Source of the DNA: Bifidobacterium callimiconis
Lineage (GTDB): Bacteria > Actinomycetota > Actinomycetes > Actinomycetales > Bifidobacteriaceae
Direction of reading: 5' to 3'
DNA: 64,000 nt
Assembly (NCBI RefSeq): GCF_003952005.1
Contig: NZ_QXGJ01000006.1
Location: 62,001 to 126,000 of the forward strand
The notes beneath the pieces were generated by a model. The model was given only the letters and a program-made list of their open reading frames with translations. It was not told the DNA's origin and ran no database searches. A program made the position numbers and the translations under genes. Positions 26,522 to 34,850 of the stretch are shown here, piece by piece; position 1 is the stretch's first letter, and each line of letters begins with the position of its first letter.

Positions 26522-26636
26522 TGTGACCAGCCTCACAAATAACAAATGGCAATATGGGGCGACTCACCGTGCCGCATGCCGTAATCGTTGCGATATCAGG
26601 CGTGTCGTGCATATAAACGATCGTTATTTGTGAGGC
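26522..26636. promoter_or_regulatory. Divergent control region of transporter and mleS
   Basis: GCCTCACAAATAAC (26530-26543) and GTTATTTGTGAGGC (26623-26636) are a perfect 14-bp inverted repeat 79 nt apart. The left arm overlaps TGTGACCAGCCTCACA (26522-26537), an exact TGTGA-N6-TCACA palindrome. A promoter for mleS, TTGCGA (26588-26593), 18 nt, TATAAA (26612-26617), ends just before the right arm, so the arms sit at or near the two transcription starts. Confidence 0.65.
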
Positions 26637-26714
26637 GGACGGCATCTTCCTAATTTGGGAGACAACAACCGGGCAAGGAAGCCCACCCCATTCCAAGAAA
26701 CGAGGATGATCGAC

Positions 26715-28337
26715 ATGACCGGATTCGCCACCCTGAAGGACTCCTTCGTCAACAAGGGCATCGCCTATACCGCCGATGAGCGTGTGGCCGCGGACGTCGA
26801 CGGCCTGCTGCCCGCCGCCGTGCAGTCGCTCGACCTGCAGGAGCAGGTTATGTACGCGCGATTCCAAAGCTTCGACAAGGACATCGAAAAGCGCCTGTAC
26901 CTGATGAGCGTGTGCCGTGAGAACCGCCGCCTGTTCTACCACGGCATGGCCAAGCATCTGACCGAATACATGCCGATCGTCTATGCACCCACCGTGGCCC
27001 AGTCGATCCAGCGCTACGACGAGTTCTACTTCGGCTCCGACGTGGCCTACGTGTCGATCGAACACCCCGAACGCATCAAGGACGCGCTGCGCCAGTACGC
27101 GCAGGATCGTGACATCGACCTGATCGTCGCCACCGACGGCGAAGGCATCCTCGGCATCGGCGACTGGGGTGCGCAGGGTGCGGAGATCCTCACCGGCAAG
27201 CTCGCCGTGTACACGGCCGCGGCTGGCATCGACCCGGCCCGCGTGCTGCCCGTCATGATCGATGTGGGCACCGACCGCAAGGAACTGCTCGACAATCCGC
27301 ACTACGTGGGCAACCGGTTCCCCCGCGTCCGTGGCCAGCGCTACGACGATTTCATCGAAACGTTCGTGCGCGACAGTCTGGAACTCTATCCGGATGCGCT
27401 GCTGCACTGGGAGGACTTCGGCCGTCCATGCGCCGCGCCGATTCTGGAACGCTACCGTCACGACGTGCTCACGCTCAACGATGACATCCAAGGCACCGGC
27501 GTGACCGTGCTCGCCGCGCTCGTGGCCGCCCGTCGCATCGCCGGTACAAGCTATGACGATACGCGCATCCTCGTATTTGGCGCCGGCACCGCCGGCGTGG
27601 GCATCGCTGACCAGCTCGTCGACGACATGGTGCTCGAAGGCGGCATGGACCGCGCTGACGCCATGAGCCGTGTGGCGCTTGTGGACCGCTATGGTTTGAT
27701 CCTCGCCGGACAGGACGGGCTGACCGAAGGCCAGGCCAAGTATGCGCACGATCCGGCCGAATTCGCCGGCCTCGACGACATTACCGATCTGGCCGCCGTG
27801 GTCGACGCGTTCAAGCCGTCCGTGCTCATCGGCACCTCCACCCGTCCCGGCGCGTTCAACGAGCAGGTGGTTCGCGCCATGGCCTCCCATGTGGAACGCC
27901 CGCTGATCTGCCCGATCTCCAACCCCACCGAACTGGCCGAAGCCAAGGCCGCCGACGTGATCCGCTGGACCGAAGGCCGTGCGTTCGTGATCACCGGCAC
28001 CCCGTCCGCCCCCGTGGAGTACGACGGCGTGACCTACCACATCGGCCAGGGCAACAACGCGCTCATGTACCCCGGCATCTGCTTCGGCGCGATCGTCGGC
28101 AGGGCCCGACTCATCAGCGACCGCATGCTGCTCGCCGCGGCCCACGCCATCTCCGGCATGATCGACGTGAACGAACCCGGCGCCGCCGTGCTGCCGCCCG
28201 TGTCGTCGCTCACCGAAATTTCCCGCCGTGTGGCCATCGCCGTGGCCGAACAGGCCATCGCCGAAGGACTCAACCGTGAGCCGGTGCCGGATGTGGCCGC
28301 CGCGGTGGAGGCCAACACCTGGCATCCCGAGGCATAG
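26715..28337 (+). CDS. mleS: Malolactic enzyme
   Basis: Decarboxylates L-malate directly to L-lactate and CO2 using bound NAD and manganese. The sequence follows the lactic acid bacterial malolactic enzymes closely: FVNKGIAYT near the start, then EKRLYLMSVCRENRRLFY, TDGEGILGIGDWG (where malic enzymes usually have GSRILGLGD), GKLAVYTAAAGIDPARVLPV, LNDDIQGTG, FGAGTAGVGI, IGQGNNALMYPG and AAVLPPVS. The length of 540 is typical. The start is probably the ATG at 26715 (9 nt after GAGG); the ATG at 26706 directly abuts that site. With the divergent transporter and the LysR gene downstream it forms a malate module that would raise pH and energise the membrane. A malic enzyme producing pyruvate is the main alternative. 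Confidence 0.9.
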   Translation: MTGFATLKDSFVNKGIAYTADERVAADVDGLLPAAVQSLDLQEQVMYARFQSFDKDIEKRLYLMSVCRENRRLFYHGMAKHLTEYMPIVYAPTVAQSIQRYDEFYFGSDVAYVSIEHPERIKDALRQYAQDRDIDLIVATDGEGILGIGDWGAQGAEILTGKLAVYTAAAGIDPARVLPVMIDVGTDRKELLDNPHYVGNRFPRVRGQRYDDFIETFVRDSLELYPDALLHWEDFGRPCAAPILERYRHDVLTLNDDIQGTGVTVLAALVAARRIAGTSYDDTRILVFGAGTAGVGIADQLVDDMVLEGGMDRADAMSRVALVDRYGLILAGQDGLTEGQAKYAHDPAEFAGLDDITDLAAVVDAFKPSVLIGTSTRPGAFNEQVVRAMASHVERPLICPISNPTELAEAKAADVIRWTEGRAFVITGTPSAPVEYDGVTYHIGQGNNALMYPGICFGAIVGRARLISDRMLLAAAHAISGMIDVNEPGAAVLPPVSSLTEISRRVAIAVAEQAIAEGLNREPVPDVAAAVEANTWHPEA

Positions 28338-28370
28338 TGGCATAGGGCATATGCTCCTCGCCGCGTTATG

Positions 28371-28440
28371 AGCCTCCCCGCCACTTCCCGGGTTCTCCAC
28401 GTACAATGACTGGAGAACAACGGTTGGAAGCGGGGAGGCT
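28371..28440 (+). promoter_or_regulatory. Nested inverted repeats covering the LysR gene leader
   Basis: Outer arms AGCCTCCCCGC (28371-28381) and GCGGGGAGGCT (28430-28440) match perfectly; inner arms GTTCTCCA (28392-28399) and TGGAGAAC (28411-28418) are 11 nt apart. The right outer arm contains the GGGGAGG ribosome site of the LysR gene. The inner pair fits the T-N11-A design of LysR sites and surrounds TACAAT (28402-28407), a possible -10 box. Confidence 0.6.
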
Positions 28441-28446
28441 TTGCTC

Positions 28447-29415
28447 ATGGCGTCAATCGACAATGTGCGCGACATGGAACTGTTCCAGCTCGTCGCCGAG
28501 CTTGGCAGTTTCACCGACGCGGCGTCCGCGGCCCGAGTCTCCCAGCCCACGGTGTCGTTGGCGGTCAAACGCCTGGAGCAGCGTCTTGGCGCGACTCTGG
28601 TGGAACGTCACCGGTTCGGGGCCAAAGGCGGGATTTCCCTCACCGAAGCCGGACTCGTGGTCATGCGGCATACCGCATCCATCCTCAACGAACTTGACCG
28701 GCTTTCCGAAGAGCTGCAGGAGACGCAGCGCGCGAGCCGATACAACGTGGGCCTGCCACCCATCATCTCCGCCTATCTGCTTGGCGCCGACTCGCTCGGT
28801 ACGCTCGCTCACCGCCTTGGCGGACAGGTGGATGTGCAATCCGTGGGCTCGCAACGGCTCATGCGGCAGATCGAACGGCATACCGTGGATTTCGGCGCCG
28901 TGGCCAGCGTGGACCAGGCGCCCAGCATCGGCGGCATCCGGACGTTCCGCATCGCCTCGTTCCCGTTCGTGCTCGCCTACGCGATCGGCAATCCGCCACA
29001 GGGCCTGACCGCAGTGGGGGATCGCACGGTCTTCGACTTTTCCAATACGGCACTGGTCGATTCCCTGCGATTCGTCACGCTCGGCGACGATTTCGTGCAT
29101 TCCAAGGCCGCCACCACGTTCCTGCGTTCGCAGGTGGACGCCACGCGACTCATCGAAGTGGCCGATGTGAACACCATGAAGGCGATCATCGCCTCCGGAC
29201 TGGCCGTGGGGCTCATGGCCTCGGTGGCCGTCGACCATGACGACCGGCTGGCCTCGATGCCGGTCGTCGGCGTGAACCTACCCGACTTCGACGTCTACGT
29301 GTTCAACGACGAGACACGTGAGGCCGCGAACCGGGACGGCGTGGAGGATTCCGGCCGTGAAACCCCATCGCAGACCTTTCTTGGCATCATCGGGGAGCAT
29401 CTGTCCCGGAGCTAG
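28447..29415 (+). CDS. LysR-family regulator, probable MleR-type
   Basis: A 322-residue regulator. Residues 5-65 form the LysR winged helix-turn-helix (MELFQLVAELGSFTDAASAA, then RVSQPTVSLAVKRLEQRLGA). The rest is the periplasmic-binding-like effector domain; VADVNTMKAIIASGLAVGLM is the conserved strand near the second lobe. In lactic acid bacteria a LysR protein, MleR, activates the malolactic genes with malate as the signal. Its place after mleS suggests the same here. The start is the ATG at 28447, 8 nt after GGGAGG. The leader has nested dyads that could serve self-control and may hide the ribosome site. Confidence 0.88.
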   Translation: MASIDNVRDMELFQLVAELGSFTDAASAARVSQPTVSLAVKRLEQRLGATLVERHRFGAKGGISLTEAGLVVMRHTASILNELDRLSEELQETQRASRYNVGLPPIISAYLLGADSLGTLAHRLGGQVDVQSVGSQRLMRQIERHTVDFGAVASVDQAPSIGGIRTFRIASFPFVLAYAIGNPPQGLTAVGDRTVFDFSNTALVDSLRFVTLGDDFVHSKAATTFLRSQVDATRLIEVADVNTMKAIIASGLAVGLMASVAVDHDDRLASMPVVGVNLPDFDVYVFNDETREAANRDGVEDSGRETPSQTFLGIIGEHLSRS

Positions 29416-29436
29416 GTGGGGTGTATGGGGCTGTAG

Positions 29437-29555
29437 CCCTCCCTCAGTCCGGCCTCCGGCCGGCCAGCTCCCTCCCTCGGAGGGAGCACGAAGGGAAGAA
29501 GCATGTGCTCCCTCCGAGGGAGGGAGCTGTCACGCGCAGCGTGGCTGAGGGAGGG
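29437..29555. repeat. Palindromic repeat pair b (inverse + forward)
   Basis: Inverse unit 29437-29488 and forward unit 29506-29555 lie head to head across a 17-nt spacer. The second stems differ (CCGGCC/GGCCGG versus TCACGC/GCGTGG) while the flanks are the same. The pair fills most of the gap after the LysR gene. Confidence 0.9.
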
Positions 29556-29618
29556 ATCCAAGCCAATCACCCTCAGTCACGCTGGAATGACTCTCCTTTT
29601 CCGTGATCGCTCCGGAAG

Positions 29619-31736
29619 TCACTCCTCCCGATCCGTATACCGGGCCAGCAGCGCATCGGCCAGAGCATCAAGCTCCTCATCCGTGTAATCGCGATCCGCA
29701 TCCAGCACGATCTCATCATCCGATTCGCCGCCAAGATTCACACCGGCAAGATCGGCGACATCATGCACGCCGTCATCGCTAACAGTCAGCGGCGTGCCAT
29801 CGGAGGAGTACACGCGCACGTCATCCGAATCGTCCTCCGCGTCGTTCGCGATATCCGGGTCGACCGTGGGGCCGTCTCCGTCATCGTCGCCATCGGAGTC
29901 CGCGTCGTCATCGCCGTCGTCGTCCGGCTCATCGTCGTACAGGCGCACCAGATCACCGAACGCCAACGGCAGATGCGCCGCCACGTCGCCGGCGCGAATC
30001 GGCAGACCCAACGTGCCCGCGACCGCATCATCCGATGCGACCTCCGGTTCCATGGCATTGAGGAACGCGATCGGATGCTGACCGTCATAGACCACTGGCT
30101 CGCATAGGCCCGACTGCGTGGAAGCGGACGCCATGGCCGCAGCCAAACCATGAATATAGGCGCCGACCGCCGCATAGATCGCCGTCTGATCGGGAAGCTT
30201 CTCCAGCGTCATGGCATTCTGCGCCATCACGGCGCCCAGCGTACCGGCCAGCACGTCACCCGCGCCGGCGCTCGCCAGCCAGGCCGGAGCCGAACCGGAC
30301 ACGAACGTCTGCGCATTGCCATCGCCGTCATCGCCCACCACCACGGTCACCGCGCCCTTGAGCAATACGGTCGCGCCAGTGAGCTCCCACGCGCGCGTGG
30401 CCCAGACGAGCGGCTCGGCCATCACCTCATCGGCGGTCACATCCTCGTCACGTTCGGAGATGAGCCGCGCCAGTTCGCCGGCATGCGGGGTGATCAGCAC
30501 CTGCGGTACGCACGACTCGGGCAGCAGATCCAATGCCCCGGCATCCACCACGATCGGCGGCATCTCGTCGCTGCCCTCCTCATCCACGGCATAATGGGCG
30601 AGCAGCGCGGCGATACGCTTGCGCTGCGGATCCATATCGCCCTCATCCGGTCCGGCGGGCACGCCCGAACCCACCACCCAGGACTGCACGTGCCCCTTGC
30701 CCATCACGGCTTCAGGCACGCCGCGCAACACCATGTCCTGCGCGCGCACCGGACCCACATAGCGGATCATGCCCACGTTCGCGCTCGCCGCCGCCTCGCT
30801 GGACAGCACGGCCGCTCCCGGATACTCGTCCGAGCCGGTGACCAGACCCACCACGCCGCGTGAATACTTGGCGTCGTTGATATGCGGCAGGCGAATGGCC
30901 TGCGCGGCGGTACGACGGGTGACCGCCTCAACGGCCGGAGCGAACGGCTCGGTGTCGAATCCGAAGTCCACCAACACCTGACGGCCGCACACATACGTGG
31001 CCGGTGGCAGCAGATCGCACGGCTTCAGCGCGCCGAACGTGATCGTCACATCGGCGGGAATGTACGGGCCGGGCAGGGAACCATCGTTGATGCCCACGCC
31101 GGACGGCGTATCCACGGCCAGCACAAGCGGGAACTCGTCACCGCCACGTCCATGCGGCAAAGCGATCGTGTCAGGCAGCTCGCCGTTCTCGCCGATCTCC
31201 GCGGCGATATGCGCGGGAATACCCCGCAGTGCGCCGTTCAGTCCGATGCCGGTCATCGCGTCGATCACCAGATGCGAGGTCTCGATCACGCCGATCGCAT
31301 CATCGAACAGATCGGCGGCCTCCTGCTCGTCCTCAGGGCCGGAGAATCCGGGAATATCCGCGTCGGGGTCCAGCACGATCACTTCGCCGCCCTCGGCGCG
31401 CAACGCGGCCAGACCCTCCTCGTGCAGACTGCGACCCACGGCCACCACGGTCACTTCGACGCCGTCATGCGCCAGCTCCGCCGCGGCGAACAGGCCGTCA
31501 CCGCCATTGTCGCCGCCGCCGGCAAGCAGCACGATGCGCGCCGTATCGGGGGAGACATGGGCTCTGGCCATCATCACGCGCGCCGTCATGGCGGTCGCCG
31601 AAGCGGCCATGCGCATCAGCGGCACGCCGTCGTCGAGCAACGGCCTTTCCATCGCGCGCACATCGTCCGAAGTGAATGCTGCGGACTTGAACTCGTCCTC
31701 CAGCTCGGCGTCGTCATCGAACAACATCGACATCAT
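29619..31736 (-). CDS. nnr: Bifunctional NAD(P)HX epimerase/dehydratase
   Basis: Repairs hydrated, damaged NADH and NADPH. Residues 15-240 are the epimerase (YjeF-N) domain: LLAGGGDNGGDGLFAA, VDAMTGIGLNGALRG and DTPSGVGINDG. Residues 275-580 are the ADP-dependent dehydratase: ITPHAGELARL, TVLLKGAVTVV and SAGAGDVLAGTLGA with the catalytic Asp. The start is uncertain; I use ATG 31736, 9 nt after GGGAAGG, though the frame is open to 31901. Past the normal end there is an extension of about 110 residues. It includes a run of acidic residues near 599-621, which is unusual for this family, and it ends with a predicted helix (DYTDEELDALADALLARYTD). Confidence 0.92.
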   Translation of the reverse strand: MMSMLFDDDAELEDEFKSAAFTSDDVRAMERPLLDDGVPLMRMAASATAMTARVMMARAHVSPDTARIVLLAGGGDNGGDGLFAAAELAHDGVEVTVVAVGRSLHEEGLAALRAEGGEVIVLDPDADIPGFSGPEDEQEAADLFDDAIGVIETSHLVIDAMTGIGLNGALRGIPAHIAAEIGENGELPDTIALPHGRGGDEFPLVLAVDTPSGVGINDGSLPGPYIPADVTITFGALKPCDLLPPATYVCGRQVLVDFGFDTEPFAPAVEAVTRRTAAQAIRLPHINDAKYSRGVVGLVTGSDEYPGAAVLSSEAAASANVGMIRYVGPVRAQDMVLRGVPEAVMGKGHVQSWVVGSGVPAGPDEGDMDPQRKRIAALLAHYAVDEEGSDEMPPIVVDAGALDLLPESCVPQVLITPHAGELARLISERDEDVTADEVMAEPLVWATRAWELTGATVLLKGAVTVVVGDDGDGNAQTFVSGSAPAWLASAGAGDVLAGTLGAVMAQNAMTLEKLPDQTAIYAAVGAYIHGLAAAMASASTQSGLCEPVVYDGQHPIAFLNAMEPEVASDDAVAGTLGLPIRAGDVAAHLPLAFGDLVRLYDDEPDDDGDDDADSDGDDDGDGPTVDPDIANDAEDDSDDVRVYSSDGTPLTVSDDGVHDVADLAGVNLGGESDDEIVLDADRDYTDEELDALADALLARYTDREE

Positions 31737-31946
31737 CGTACCCAGCCTTCCCGCCGGAACCATGGTGCCCTTCACCATTGCCGGCCTGCCCCACCATTGT
31801 CCCTCACCGCGAGGAAAAACACGGATGATTCGCTGAACGTCGCGTGAATGTTCCCGGCGGGTTTCCCGATCGTCACGTCCGGCGATTGGCGTTCCGCGCA
31901 CGCATCGGATAAGGTGAGGGACCGACTGAATGGAGGTTATGCATCA

Positions 31947-32600
31947 ATGACGTCGCAAGCCGTGCTGAGGGCCATGCGTGCCGAGGACATGCCAAGAATC
32001 GAGAGGATCGTCCGTCGTACCTGGAATTACGATGACCAGGTCTCGGAACGCACCGCCGAACTGCTGGGCCGGATCGACACCTGCAACTGCCTGTCCCGCC
32101 GCACCTACATGCGTGTGGCCGACATCGATGGCGATGTGGCCGGGTTCATCGTCGTCAACGATCGGCGCAATCCCCGCCGGGACGTGCGCCTGCGAGCGCT
32201 GCAGGCCATATCCATGCTCCGTCTGCTGGCCAGTCGTGACGGTCGTGAGGGCCTGACGATGTTCCGCCGATACATGGCCACCGACCGACTGCTGGACAGG
32301 GACGCGCAGGAACAGGGCAAGCGCTACGACGGCGAGATCGTCCTGTTCATCGTCAACGACGAATACCGCGGCTATGGTCTCGGCCGTCTGCTGTTCGACG
32401 ACGCGCTGCGGCATTTCCGCGAGATCGGCGTCGAGGACTTCTTCCTGTACACGGACACTGACTGCGATTTCGGCTTCTACGAGCATCGAGGCATGAGCCG
32501 TCGCGCGGCGCGATCGGTGAGTGTCACGCTCGGTGGACAGACCGATTCCATGGAGATGTACATCTATGACGATGTCGTCTCACGCCATCTTGGGAATTGA
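31947..32600 (+). CDS. GNAT-family N-acetyltransferase
   Basis: A 217-residue acetyltransferase. The acetyl-CoA binding motif is seen as VNDEYRGYGLGRLLFDDALRHF (R/Q-x-x-G-x-G/A type) near residues 133-155, followed by the YEHRGMSRRAARSV strand typical of GNAT ends. The N-terminal LRAMRAEDMPRIERIVRRTW is the usual first helix pair. The substrate is not predictable. The start is the ATG at 31947, 11 nt after GGAGG. An upstream extension to 31848 would cross that site and is less likely. Confidence 0.88.
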   Translation: MTSQAVLRAMRAEDMPRIERIVRRTWNYDDQVSERTAELLGRIDTCNCLSRRTYMRVADIDGDVAGFIVVNDRRNPRRDVRLRALQAISMLRLLASRDGREGLTMFRRYMATDRLLDRDAQEQGKRYDGEIVLFIVNDEYRGYGLGRLLFDDALRHFREIGVEDFFLYTDTDCDFGFYEHRGMSRRAARSVSVTLGGQTDSMEMYIYDDVVSRHLGN

Positions 32601-32732
32601 ACGGCCAGGCCGGTGATCCCGAACGATTCCGGGCAGGTACCGTGCCGTGCCTCTACAATGTGTCGTTGACATGTATGGCGTCGCATCGTGGGGCTTGTGC
32701 GGCGCAAGGTATGGAAGGATGAGAGGCCGACG

Positions 32733-33452
32733 ATGAATCTTGCACGGAAGACCAGGGTGCTGGCCGAGGCGTGGTGGGCCAAGCACCATGTGCATCTTGC
32801 CGAGGAGCCGGTGGGGGAGCGTTCCGGCGTGGTAGGGCCAATGGCCGCCGAGCGCAGTCCATTGAATCTGGTGGCCGTCGGCGACTCCATGGTGGCCGGC
32901 TGCGGCGTCGACGACCAGAAGGATGGGCTCATTCCCGACATCGCCAGAGGAATCGCCGACACGCTGAACCGACAGGTGCAGTGGCGGACGTACGGCAAGC
33001 TGGGCGCCACCATGCGTCGTGTGCGCTACCGTCTGCTGCCCGAGGTGGACGGCACCCCGGACCTGCTGATCGTATGCGCCGGGTCGAACGACATCATGGC
33101 CCAGCGCAGCGTCAGCGAATGGAAGGCCGATCTGGCGGCGGTGCTCGACGAGGCTCTGCCGCTGACCGACAACATCGTGGTGTTCAGTTCCGGACAGTTG
33201 TACAACAGTCCGTCGCTTGGCCCCGCGCTGCGCGAGTTCCTTGAGGGGCGTATCGACGCGCAGACCCGGGCCAGTCGGGAGATCTGCGCCGAACGTGGCG
33301 TGTTCTTCCTCGACATGACCCATGAGAATGTGCGCGCCGACACGGACGAGTTCTATGCGTCCGACCACTTCCATCCCGGCGCGTTCGGCTACCGGTACAT
33401 GGCCGACCGCACCGTGGAACTGCTTGACGACTATTTGAAGCGCTTTCGCTGA
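32733..33452 (+). CDS. SGNH/GDSL-family hydrolase
   Basis: A 239-residue esterase or lipase-like protein. Block I is VAVGDSMVAG (catalytic Ser in GDS), block III is CAGSNDIM (oxyanion Asn) and block V is SDHFHPGAFGY (catalytic Asp and His). No signal peptide or membrane anchor is visible, so it should act inside the cell. The start is the ATG at 32733, after GAGAGG; an in-frame ATG lies at 32688. The substrate is unknown: sugar esters and lysophospholipids are typical of this group. Confidence 0.88.
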   Translation: MNLARKTRVLAEAWWAKHHVHLAEEPVGERSGVVGPMAAERSPLNLVAVGDSMVAGCGVDDQKDGLIPDIARGIADTLNRQVQWRTYGKLGATMRRVRYRLLPEVDGTPDLLIVCAGSNDIMAQRSVSEWKADLAAVLDEALPLTDNIVVFSSGQLYNSPSLGPALREFLEGRIDAQTRASREICAERGVFFLDMTHENVRADTDEFYASDHFHPGAFGYRYMADRTVELLDDYLKRFR

Positions 33453-33456
33453 AATA

Positions 33457-33498
33457 CCGTGTGGCCGGACCGCTCCGACGGGCGTTCCGGCCACACGG
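33457..33498. terminator. Hairpin between convergent genes
   Basis: CCGTGTGGCCGGA and TCCGGCCACACGG form a perfect 13-bp stem with a 16-nt loop just after the SGNH stop. There is no T-run, but the position and strength suggest a shared terminator. Confidence 0.75.
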
Positions 33499-33536
33499 CG
33501 CCGTGCTGATGTACAGCGGCTAGTTCACGCCCTGCG

Positions 33537-34607
33537 CTAGTTCACGCCGAACACGTTGTGCGCGATGCCGTAGCCGACATGCACGAGCATGCGTCCGATC
33601 GGACCGGGCACGTTGAGCAGACGGCCGATCATCGTGCGGCACACCGCCTCGTTCGCTTCCGGTGCGTGCTCGGCCAGATACGTCCACAGCTCGTCCTTGC
33701 GGCGGTAGTTCTCCTTGTCCTTGGACAGCACCATGAACACCGAGTCGATCGCCATGTTGATGGTCAGATAGTGGATCATGTACCGGTAGAGCCCGTCCGG
33801 CACCGCGTCCGGCGACGGCGTGGCGTCGATCATCGTCCGCACCACGCGGATCAGCTGATCGATGCGACGGATCATCGTGTCCTTCTCGACGGACTGGCCT
33901 TCACGGCCGATGAAGTAGCGGTAGAGGTCCTCGTCCATGTACATGAGCGTGCGCACCTGCGGCAGCGGCGCATACGCGTAGATGTTGTCCACGTAGAACG
34001 TGTGCTCCGGCAGGGCCAGGCGGGCCTTCTCGCGCAGCACCTTGGTGCGGTAGATCAGCGAATGCATGAGCAGGTTCTGATCGGGGCGGAACCGCCTGAC
34101 GTCGTTCCAGCCGAGAATGCGGTTGACGGGCAGCACGCCGCGGTAGCGGATCGTCTGCTTGATACGCTTGCCCTGCTTCTCATACGTGTAGTTGGTGATG
34201 AGCAGGTCCACCGGCGCCTCAGCTTTGGCCTGGGTGCGCAGCTCGGCGAGCACGTTGCGCAACGCCACCATGTCGAGCCAGTCGTCCGCGTCGACGACCT
34301 TCACGTACATGCCGCGCGCGTTGGCCACTCCCGTGTTCACTGCGCCGCCATGACCCTTGTTCTCCTGGTCGATCACACGGATCACGTTCGGATAGCGCTT
34401 CTCGTATTCGCGGGCGAGCGCCGCGGTGCCGTCCTTGGAGCCGTCGTTGACGATGAGGATCTCGGTGTCGCTCAGATCCTGCTCGATGAGCAGCGAGGAC
34501 AGGCAGCGGCCCAGATAGTCCTCCACGTTGTAGGAGGGGACCACGAAGGTGAGTACGATGTCGCCGGCCGTTGCGGTCGGATTGCTGGCGTTGTCGGTAG
34601 TGTTCAC
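33537..34607 (-). CDS. GT2-family glycosyltransferase
   Basis: A 356-residue enzyme. The GT-A domain begins FVVPSYNVEDYLGRCLSSLL, followed by ILIVNDGSKDGTA, NKGHGGAVNTGVANARGMYV and the metal-binding VVDADDWLD. The C-terminal part has no strong membrane helix, so it is probably a cytoplasmic enzyme on the membrane face, adding sugars to cell wall or capsule glycans. I place the start at the GTG 34607; the frame is open much further (to 35114), but that part overlaps xerC and the inverted repeats at 34667-34811. Ribosome site AGAGGG is very close to this GTG, so an upstream ATG (MGISG at about 34661) cannot be excluded. Confidence 0.87.
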   Translation of the reverse strand: MNTTDNASNPTATAGDIVLTFVVPSYNVEDYLGRCLSSLLIEQDLSDTEILIVNDGSKDGTAALAREYEKRYPNVIRVIDQENKGHGGAVNTGVANARGMYVKVVDADDWLDMVALRNVLAELRTQAKAEAPVDLLITNYTYEKQGKRIKQTIRYRGVLPVNRILGWNDVRRFRPDQNLLMHSLIYRTKVLREKARLALPEHTFYVDNIYAYAPLPQVRTLMYMDEDLYRYFIGREGQSVEKDTMIRRIDQLIRVVRTMIDATPSPDAVPDGLYRYMIHYLTINMAIDSVFMVLSKDKENYRRKDELWTYLAEHAPEANEAVCRTMIGRLLNVPGPIGRMLVHVGYGIAHNVFGVN

Positions 34608-34666
34608 CCCTCTGTTAAACCATATATTCGCCCGGAGGCCAAACGCCACGCCCGAAATGCCCATTT

Positions 34667-34811
34667 CCGGTTCACGATTTGAAGGGGGGTTTGTATCGTG
34701 AACCGGGGTCGTTGATCGTGCGTTTGAGGAATCCGCGGAATTCCGGCGGTTTGAGGAATCGCGGAATGCAGGTGCCGGTTCACGATATCCAGCCCCCTCA
34801 CAATCGTGAAC
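34667..34811. repeat. Two spaced inverted repeats and a direct repeat before xerC
   Basis: CCGGTTCACGAT (34667-34678), 16 nt, ATCGTGAACCGG (34695-34706) is one perfect dyad. CCGGTTCACGAT (34775-34786), 16 nt, ATCGTGAAC (34803-34811) is a second. Between them TTTGAGGAATCCGCGGAAT (34723-34741) recurs with one base missing (34750-34767). The layout fits either a double operator between divergent genes or a recombination site. Confidence 0.85.
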
Positions 34812-34850
34812 TGTACGATGGCACATGAATGCCGATGAAAGGGGTTTGAG

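Noticed and set aside
26499..28568. A 689-codon open frame on the minus strand opposite mleS
   Set aside because: It is a shadow of mleS and crosses both control regions.
34667..34811. The GTTCACGAT repeats as the chromosomal dif site
   Set aside because: dif is a 28-bp site with AT-rich arms and a 6-bp centre; these dyads have 16-nt spacers and GC-rich ends.
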